Below, one piece after another: positions 6,911-11,384 of a DNA stretch of 11,384 bases (its first letter is position 1; each line of letters opens with the position of its first letter). The stretch lies in NCBI GenBank assembly GCA_031177795.1, contig JAPSKG010000049.1:1-11384 (forward strand), written 5' to 3'. Position numbers and translations under genes: made by a program. The notes under the pieces were generated by a model. The model saw only the letters and a list, made by a program, of their open reading frames with translations. It searched no databases and was not told the DNA's origin. Source of the stretch: Domibacillus sp. Its GTDB lineage: Bacteria; Bacillota; Bacilli; Bacillales; Domibacillaceae.

Positions 6911-6944
6911 AAAAAAACCCCTCAGTGTAAAAATTGAGGGGTTT
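6911..6944 (-). terminator. Intrinsic terminator of zwf, possibly bidirectional
   Basis: AAACCCCTCA (6915-6924) and TGAGGGGTTT (6935-6944) form a perfect 10-pair stem around a 10-base loop. On the minus strand the stem runs into a seven-T stretch (6917-6911) directly after the zwf stop. On the plus strand the tail TTTCTTTAT is weaker but could also stop the oxidoreductase transcript. Confidence 0.9.
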
Positions 6945-6949
6945 CTTTA

Positions 6950-8449
6950 TTAGTTGCATACATCTACGTCAAGCATTCTGAGAGGCCACCAAAAGAAGCC
7001 ATCACGCTCAAGCAAATCATCGGCAGCTTTTGGACCTTTTGAGTTTGCTGGATAGTTTGGAAACTCTGCTTTTTTGTTGCCCCATGCTTCAGCAATTACG
7101 TCAACAAAGCTCCATGAAAGGGAAACCTCATCCCAGTGCGTGAAGTTTGTAGAATCACCGCGCATTGCATCGTGAATCAACTTTTCATAAGCTTCTGGCG
7201 TGTTCATCACGTCAACACCGCTGTTTGCGTAGCTTAGCTTTACCGGAGTTGTTTCAAGTTGGTGCCCCGCCCGTTTTGCATTCAGATGAAGTGTAATTCC
7301 TTCTTCTGGTTGAATGTGGATAACAAGCAGATTTGGCTCCATTTCTTTATCATCCGGACGATAGTAAAGGTTCATTGGAATATCTTTAAATTGAACAACA
7401 ATTTTCGTTGATTTCAAAGGCATCCGTTTTCCAGTACGGATATAGAATGGAACGCCTGCCCAGCGAAAGTTATCAAACATAATTTTTCCGGCAACGTACG
7501 TTTCTGTATTGGACTCCGGATTTACATTTGGCTCCTGGCGGTAGCCAGTAAGCTGTTCTTCTTCATTAGGGCCATATTGCCCGCGCACAAAATATTCATC
7601 AACTGTTTCAAGAGTCAACGGACGCATAGAACGGAAGGCACGAACTTTTTCAAGGCGAATTTCTTCATCTTGAAGGCTGATTGGCGGCTCCATTGCCAAA
7701 AGTGCAACCATTTGAAGCATATGGTTTTGCACCATGTCTTTTAAAGCGCCGCTTGTTTCATAGTATCCGCCTCGTTCTTCAACGCCAAGCGTTTCACTGG
7801 AAGTAATCTGAATATTAGAAATATATCGGTTGTTCCAAAGCGGCTCAAACAAAGCATTAGCAAAACGGATTGCTTCAATGTTTTGGACCATTTCTTTGCC
7901 AAGGTAATGGTCAATACGGTAAATATCTTTTTCATCAAATGACCGGCGAATTTGCGCATTCAACTCTTGAGCAGAAGGCAAATCATGGCCAAAAGGCTTT
8001 TCAATAACAAGGCGGCCAAACCCTTCAGTGTCTGTTAGGCCATCTGCTTTTAAATGATCTGAAATGGTGCCAAAAAATTCAGGAGCCATTGCCAGATAAA
8101 ATAGGCGGTTGCCGCCAAGTGAATATTTACTGTCAAGTTCATTTGCAAGTGTCCGCAATTCTGCATACGAATTAGAATCCGATACGTCGTGCGGCAGGTA
8201 ATAAAAGTGCGAGACAAAGTCATCTATTTGATCATGGACAGGAGTTGAGTCTATCACCGATTTTTTAACATGCTCCCGAAAAACCTCGTTATCCCATGGA
8301 CGGCGAGCTGTTCCAATTACAGCAAAACCAGAAGATAAGTGTCCTTTTCGATACAAACGATAAAGAGACGGATATAATTTTCGTTTTGCCAGGTCTCCTG
8401 TTGCACCGAACAGAATTGTCAGCGCTGATGGCGTTTCAGATTGTTTCAC
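6950..8449 (-). CDS. zwf: Glucose-6-phosphate 1-dehydrogenase
   Basis: 499 residues from the GTG at 8449. It oxidises glucose 6-phosphate to 6-phosphogluconolactone with NADP reduction, the entry step of the oxidative pentose phosphate pathway. Visible features are the coenzyme motif GATGDLAKRKL (15-25), EKPFGHD (150-156), the substrate signature RIDHYLGKE (178-186) and the catalytic base H243 in DMVQNHMLQM. The late sequence DNFRWAGVPFYIRTGKRM is also typical. The frame stays open 17 codons further to a GTG at 8500, but that start has no ribosome binding site, adds residues absent from B. subtilis Zwf, and lies upstream of the expected transcript start. At 8449 a GCGGGGT sequence sits 8 bases upstream, a modest Shine-Dalgarno match. 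It diverges from rnz and converges on gndA and the oxidoreductase. Confidence 0.96.
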   Translation of the reverse strand: MKQSETPSALTILFGATGDLAKRKLYPSLYRLYRKGHLSSGFAVIGTARRPWDNEVFREHVKKSVIDSTPVHDQIDDFVSHFYYLPHDVSDSNSYAELRTLANELDSKYSLGGNRLFYLAMAPEFFGTISDHLKADGLTDTEGFGRLVIEKPFGHDLPSAQELNAQIRRSFDEKDIYRIDHYLGKEMVQNIEAIRFANALFEPLWNNRYISNIQITSSETLGVEERGGYYETSGALKDMVQNHMLQMVALLAMEPPISLQDEEIRLEKVRAFRSMRPLTLETVDEYFVRGQYGPNEEEQLTGYRQEPNVNPESNTETYVAGKIMFDNFRWAGVPFYIRTGKRMPLKSTKIVVQFKDIPMNLYYRPDDKEMEPNLLVIHIQPEEGITLHLNAKRAGHQLETTPVKLSYANSGVDVMNTPEAYEKLIHDAMRGDSTNFTHWDEVSLSWSFVDVIAEAWGNKKAEFPNYPANSKGPKAADDLLERDGFFWWPLRMLDVDVCN

Positions 8450-8477
8450 ATTACTAACCCCGCTTTTGAAGTTCATT

Positions 8478-8507
8478 TTTATACTATTGCATTTTTTCAC
8501 AAAACAA
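8478..8507 (-). promoter_or_regulatory. Sigma-A-type promoter of zwf
   Basis: On the minus strand, TTGTTT (8507-8502), an 18-base spacer and TATAAA (8483-8478) give a plausible housekeeping promoter. The expected transcript start near 8471 leaves about 20 bases before the GTG at 8449, which supports that start over the longer frame. Confidence 0.5.
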
Positions 8508-8561
8508 TAAAAGTGACAAGTATTTTTGTTTATGATAAATATATGACAAAATAAAACAAAT

Positions 8562-8569
8562 AAAAGGAG
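8562..8569 (+). promoter_or_regulatory. Strong ribosome binding site in front of the ATC start of rnz
   Basis: AAAAGGAG is followed by an 8-base spacer and then ATC at 8578. This is ideal placement for initiation at that codon and is 83 bases away from the first in-frame ATG (8653), which has no comparable site. Confidence 0.85.
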
Positions 8570-8577
8570 CGTTTCTT

Positions 8578-9495
8578 ATCGAACTATTATTTCTTGGTAC
8601 TGGTGCCGGTGTCCCCGGGAAAAAACGCAACGTAACAGCAATTGCATTAAAAATGCTGAATGAGCGCGGCAGCGTTTGGCTTATTGACTGTGGGGAAGCA
8701 ACGCAGCACCAAATCTTACATACATCTTTAAAACCGCGTCGGATTGAAAAAATTTTCATTACACATTTGCATGGCGACCACATTTTTGGATTGCCGGGTT
8801 TGCTTGGAAGCCGGTCATTTCAAGGAGGTTCTGAGCCTTTAACTGTATATGGACCGGCAGGAATACGGGCATTTATTGAAACGGCTCTGAAAACAAGCAA
8901 CACCCACTTGCAATATCCTCTTTTTATTGAAGAAATAAATGAAGGGACTGTCTTTGAGGACGACCACATCATTGTTACTTCAAGTAAACTTGATCATGGT
9001 ATTTACTCGCTCGGCTATCGATTTGCTGAAAAAGCAAAACCGGGTGAGCTTCTTGTAGAAAAACTTCGGAAGGACAACATTTTGCCCGGCCCAATCTACA
9101 AACAAATCAAACAAGGACAAATGGTTACATTGCCAGATGGGCGGATAATTGACCCGGGCTTATATGTAAGTGACCCGCAACCTGGAAAAATTATCACCAT
9201 CCTGGGAGATACAAGACAGTGTGAAAAAGCCGTTCGTCTGGCGGAAAACGCAGATGTGCTTGTGCATGAAGCAACATTTAACGCTGAAAACGAAAAAATG
9301 GCCCATGACTATTTTCATTCAACAACAAAACAAGCGGCGGAAACAGCTGTCCGTGCTGGAGCGAAAAAACTGTGTTTGACGCACATCAGCTCCCGGTACA
9401 CACAAGAAGATGAACGGCAGCTGCTCAAGGAAGCTGCCGATATTTTCCAGCCAGTTCTCATTGCTCACGATTTTCTTGAAGTACCCATTGATTAA
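8578..9495 (+). CDS. rnz: Ribonuclease Z (tRNA 3'-processing), apparent ATC start
   Basis: 305 residues if translation starts at ATC 8578. It is the metallo-beta-lactamase-fold endonuclease that cuts tRNA precursors lacking encoded CCA just after the discriminator base. Numbered from the ATC, the residues fall on the B. subtilis positions: H63, H65, D67, H68 (THLHGDH), H140 (LDHG), D211 (LGDTR), H247 (FHST) and H269 (LTHIS). The exosite arm is about 150-175 (ILPGPIYKQIKQGQ). The sequence after the ATC, ELLFLGTGAGVPGKKRNVTA, aligns with the B. subtilis N-terminus, MELLFIGTGAG. No ATG, GTG or TTG occurs in frame between the stop at 8536 and this point. The first ATG (8653) would delete the first beta strands, 25 residues. 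It is divergent from zwf, with an A-T-rich shared promoter region, and ends 2 bp from the convergent proI. Confidence 0.93.
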   Translation: MELLFLGTGAGVPGKKRNVTAIALKMLNERGSVWLIDCGEATQHQILHTSLKPRRIEKIFITHLHGDHIFGLPGLLGSRSFQGGSEPLTVYGPAGIRAFIETALKTSNTHLQYPLFIEEINEGTVFEDDHIIVTSSKLDHGIYSLGYRFAEKAKPGELLVEKLRKDNILPGPIYKQIKQGQMVTLPDGRIIDPGLYVSDPQPGKIITILGDTRQCEKAVRLAENADVLVHEATFNAENEKMAHDYFHSTTKQAAETAVRAGAKKLCLTHISSRYTQEDERQLLKEAADIFQPVLIAHDFLEVPID

Positions 9496-9497
9496 CA

Positions 9498-10313
9498 TTA
9501 ATGAACAAAAGCATTTCCTAGACGTTTTGATTGTACAGCAGCTTCTTTTACGCCGGCAGAAATAGCTTGCTTGACCCGAAACTCATCAAATGTGCGCACA
9601 GCTGCTTCTGTAGTGCCGCCCGGGCTTGTAATGGCTTTTCTGAGTGCAGCGGCCTGCCCATCGTTTTTGGATAGCATGCTTGCTGCTCCAAGAAGTGTTT
9701 GAATTAATAGCTCTTTTGCTGTTTCGTGGTCAAGCCCTAGCTCTTCTCCTGCTTGTTGGATGGCTTCTGCCATATAATAAAAATAAGCAGGTCCGCTGCC
9801 GGAAACAGCAGTAACAGCATCCATTTGTGATTCATCAACAGTAATAACCGTTCCGATCGCTGAAAAAAGAGAAATGGCTGCTTGCTGTTGTTTTTCCGAT
9901 ACGTAGCCATTTAAGGAAATGGCTGTAGCCGATTTTCCAACAGCAGCCGATGTATTGGGCATTGAGCGAATAATTGCACAAGGCTTACCTATTGTTTTTT
10001 CCATAAAGCTTATGCCTACACCCGCAAGCAAACTGATGATAACCGACTGATCATGAATCAAAGACCGGATTGATTCCAGACCGGCTTCTGCATCTTTTGG
10101 TTTCATTGCCAAAACGATAATATCGGCTTTCGGTACAGCTTCTTGTATATCGTAACCTGTTTGGACGCCGAAATCTTCAGCCAGTTCACGGAGCCGCGCG
10201 TCATTCGCCCGGTTCGTAACATATGTATGGTCAGCTTGCAGTGCTCCGCTTTTTAATGCGCCGGCAATGAGTGCTTCAGCCATAGAGCCCGCTCCGACAA
10301 AAACTGCTTTCAC
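9498..10313 (-). CDS. proI: Pyrroline-5-carboxylate reductase
   Basis: 271 residues. It reduces 1-pyrroline-5-carboxylate to proline with NAD(P)H, the last step of proline synthesis. The Rossmann start is VFVGAGSMAEAL (4-15), with AMKP (69-72) and RSMPNTSAAVG (116-126) around the coenzyme. The C-terminal dimerisation domain carries the family signature AVSGSGPAYFYYMAEA (169-184) and SPGGTTEA (230-237). The start is GTG at 10313, 7 bases after a perfect AAGGAGG. An in-frame ATG at 10340 lies upstream of that site and is rejected. It corresponds to B. subtilis proI (yqjO). Several paralogues (proG, proH, proI) exist in bacilli and the assignment rests on position as well as sequence. No T-box leader is visible, so control differs from proline-starvation operons. 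Confidence 0.95.
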   Translation of the reverse strand: MKAVFVGAGSMAEALIAGALKSGALQADHTYVTNRANDARLRELAEDFGVQTGYDIQEAVPKADIIVLAMKPKDAEAGLESIRSLIHDQSVIISLLAGVGISFMEKTIGKPCAIIRSMPNTSAAVGKSATAISLNGYVSEKQQQAAISLFSAIGTVITVDESQMDAVTAVSGSGPAYFYYMAEAIQQAGEELGLDHETAKELLIQTLLGAASMLSKNDGQAAALRKAITSPGGTTEAAVRTFDEFRVKQAISAGVKEAAVQSKRLGNAFVH

Positions 10314-10320
10314 CTTTATT

Positions 10321-10327
10321 CCTCCTT
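10321..10327 (-). promoter_or_regulatory. Ribosome binding site deciding the proI start
   Basis: AAGGAGG on the minus strand, 7 bases from GTG 10313. Confidence 0.85.
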
Positions 10328-10356
10328 GTTTACTAAACATTTTGACTTTTCAAGTG

Positions 10357-10385
10357 ATTATGCGGAAATTTACCGCTTCTGTCAA
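10357..10385 (-). promoter_or_regulatory. Sigma-A promoter of proI with a palindrome in its spacer
   Basis: On the minus strand, a perfect TTGACA (10385-10380), a 17-base spacer and CATAAT (10362-10357, 5/6) form the best promoter in the window. The spacer holds GCGGTAAATTTCCGC (10377-10363), whose GCGG and CCGC ends are inverse complements. A repressor bound there would block polymerase. The expected transcript start is near 10350. Confidence 0.8.
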
Positions 10386-10399
10386 GAGTACATTGAATA

Positions 10400-10415
10400 A
10401 TGAATGACAATTCAT
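10400..10415. repeat. Short inverted repeat in the proI-yqjP divergent region
   Basis: ATGAAT (10400-10405) and ATTCAT (10410-10415) are exact inverse complements 4 bases apart, lying 15 bases upstream of the proI -35 box. This is an operator-like arrangement, but chance occurrence in A-T-rich DNA is quite possible. I see no convincing promoter for yqjP in the remaining 60 bases. Confidence 0.3.
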
Positions 10416-10478
10416 CTGTGAAGCGATAAACTGTACTTGAAATAAATAGATTTTAACAAAGGCGGCGGGGTGTACGGA

Positions 10479-11384
10479 GTGAAATTTAAAACGAACCAGA
10501 GCATCATAAAAATAACTGTGCCGACGCCGTTTGCAATCGGCGATGTAAATACATATTTGATAGCCGGAGATCGTCTTACCTTAATAGACGCAGGTGTTAA
10601 TACACCTGAAGCAAAAGCTGTCTTTGAAGTTGAAATAAAAAAAGCCGGATATCAGGTCCACGACATTGAACAAGTTATTTTAACTCACCACCACCCTGAC
10701 CATACAGGTTTTCTTGATAACTTGGATGTGGACATTTACGGACACGAATATTGCAAAAACTGGCTTACTTACAACAAGCCATTTATGGATTGGCGAAAAA
10801 AGTTTTTTCACAGCTTATTCATTGAGTTCGGCGTGCCGAAGGAAATGATTGAATTATCTAACAACCTTGAAAAAACATTGCAATATGGTTCTCAAAAAAG
10901 TGAATTAACAGGGTTTTTAAAAGAAGGAGATGAACTGCCGGCACTGCCGGGATGGCAGGTGATTGAAACGCCCGGGCATGCCCAGAGCCATCTGGCTTTC
11001 TACCAGGAAAAAACCGGGATATTACTTGCAGGAGACCATCTTTTAAAAACTGTTTCTTCAAATCCGCTAATCGAACCGCCTATGCAGGAAGGAAACAAAC
11101 GGGCCAGGTCGTTGTTGCAATATCATCATTCCCTGAAAAAACTAATGAATATAAACATAGAACTGGCGCTGACGGGTCATGGAAATAACATAAAAGCAGT
11201 AAATCCGTTGATCGAAAGACGGTTTGAACGACAGCATGAACGCGCCATGCTTGTTTTTTCAATGCTGCAAAAAACCCCTATGACGGTGTTTGATGTTTGC
11301 GTTTTGCTGTTTCCCGAAGCATATAAACAAGAAACGGGCTTTACACTGTCAGAAACAGTCGGGCAGTTTGATTATTTAGTAGAA
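10479..11384 (+). CDS. yqjP: Metallo-beta-lactamase-fold hydrolase YqjP, 3' end outside the window
   Basis: 302 residues are visible and the frame is still open at the right edge; the family is about 320 residues, so little is missing. The MBL motif H70-x-H72-x-D74-H75 (THHHPDHTG) is intact. The further ligands are H167 (ETPGHAQSH), bridging D186 (LLAGDHLL) and H234 (LTGHGN), so a two-metal site is complete. The C-terminal part from about residue 255 (MLVFSMLQKTPMTVFDVCVLLFP) looks like the winged-helix domain found in such hydrolases. The substrate is unknown; glyoxalase II-like or thioesterase activity would be a guess. The start chosen is GTG 10479 with GCGGGGT 8 bases upstream; GTG 10470 in the same frame, behind AAAGG at 7 bases, is nearly as good and adds three residues. 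It diverges from proI. Confidence 0.9.
   Translation, partial: MKFKTNQSIIKITVPTPFAIGDVNTYLIAGDRLTLIDAGVNTPEAKAVFEVEIKKAGYQVHDIEQVILTHHHPDHTGFLDNLDVDIYGHEYCKNWLTYNKPFMDWRKKFFHSLFIEFGVPKEMIELSNNLEKTLQYGSQKSELTGFLKEGDELPALPGWQVIETPGHAQSHLAFYQEKTGILLAGDHLLKTVSSNPLIEPPMQEGNKRARSLLQYHHSLKKLMNINIELALTGHGNNIKAVNPLIERRFERQHERAMLVFSMLQKTPMTVFDVCVLLFPEAYKQETGFTLSETVGQFDYLVE

Noticed and set aside
8450..8500. 17-codon N-terminal extension of zwf from GTG 8500 or ATG 8476
   Set aside because: No Shine-Dalgarno sequence, not matched in B. subtilis Zwf, and it overlaps the likely promoter.
8484..8783. Leftward 99-codon open frame across the zwf-rnz gap
   Set aside because: It is antisense to the conserved N-terminus of RNase Z, with Cys/Phe/Ser-rich low-information composition.
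8653..9495. RNase Z starting at the first in-frame ATG (280 residues)
   Set aside because: It would lose the first beta strands and the GTGAGVP motif, has no good ribosome binding site, and is 25 residues shorter than the family.
10314..10340. proI start at ATG 10340
   Set aside because: The AAGGAGG at 10327-10321 lies downstream of it and serves GTG 10313, which gives the canonical N-terminus.
10858..11262. Leftward open frames antisense to yqjP
   Set aside because: The opposite strand holds an intact MBL hydrolase with all metal ligands; these have no family features.
1..11384. CRISPR array, tRNA, rRNA, riboswitch, insertion sequence or phage element
   Set aside because: No spaced direct repeats, cloverleaf, conserved rRNA stretch, transposase or integrase was recognised by reading both strands; a computed scan was not possible.

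Overview
The window reads as ordinary chromosome of a low-to-moderate GC Firmicute of the Bacillaceae. The protein sequences, the strong AAGGAGG-type ribosome binding sites, the frequent GTG starts and the gene order all point there. From memory, the order matches the Bacillus subtilis yqj region (yqjA, yqjC, yqjD, yqjE, gndA/yqjI, zwf/yqjJ, rnz/yqjK, proI/yqjO, yqjP). The species cannot be fixed from the sequence alone. I see no insertion sequence, phage gene, CRISPR array, tRNA or rRNA.

Layout. (1) 2-892: the 3' part of yqjA (membrane protein, aromatic acid exporter family) runs rightward. A 31-codon gene, prli42, runs leftward against it from its own sigma-A-type promoter, and its apparent terminator lies inside the yqjA coding sequence. 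(2) 893-4071: methylmalonyl-CoA epimerase (mce) and an acyl-CoA carboxylase carboxyltransferase subunit (yqjD/pccB-type) overlap by one base. After a short gap with a possible promoter comes the M20 metallopeptidase yqjE. (3) 4095-5504: 6-phosphogluconate dehydrogenase (gndA), closed by a strong terminator. (4) 5796-6764: a zinc-less MDR oxidoreductase, which does not belong to the B. subtilis layout as I remember it and is probably a lineage-specific insertion. (5) 6950-8449, minus: glucose-6-phosphate dehydrogenase (zwf). (6) 8578-9495, plus: RNase Z (rnz), divergent from zwf, with a very unusual apparent ATC start. (7) 9498-10313, minus: pyrroline-5-carboxylate reductase (proI), ending 2 bp from rnz. 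(8) 10479 to the window end: a metallo-beta-lactamase-fold hydrolase (yqjP), cut by the edge.

How the genes work together. zwf and gndA supply both NADPH-producing dehydrogenases of the oxidative pentose phosphate pathway, and ProI and the MDR oxidoreductase are potential NADPH users. mce and the carboxyltransferase act on propionyl-/methylmalonyl-CoA, but neither a biotin carboxylase nor a mutase is present here. RNase Z matures tRNA 3' ends. Prli42 is a membrane anchor of the stressosome in Listeria.

I did not find a new multi-gene system. The most notable item is the RNase Z gene. Its only start giving a full-length protein is ATC at 8578, with a good Shine-Dalgarno sequence 8 bases upstream, and numbering from that codon puts all the catalytic and metal residues at their B. 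subtilis positions. Second are the prli42 miniprotein gene and its strand-specific terminator inside a neighbouring coding sequence.
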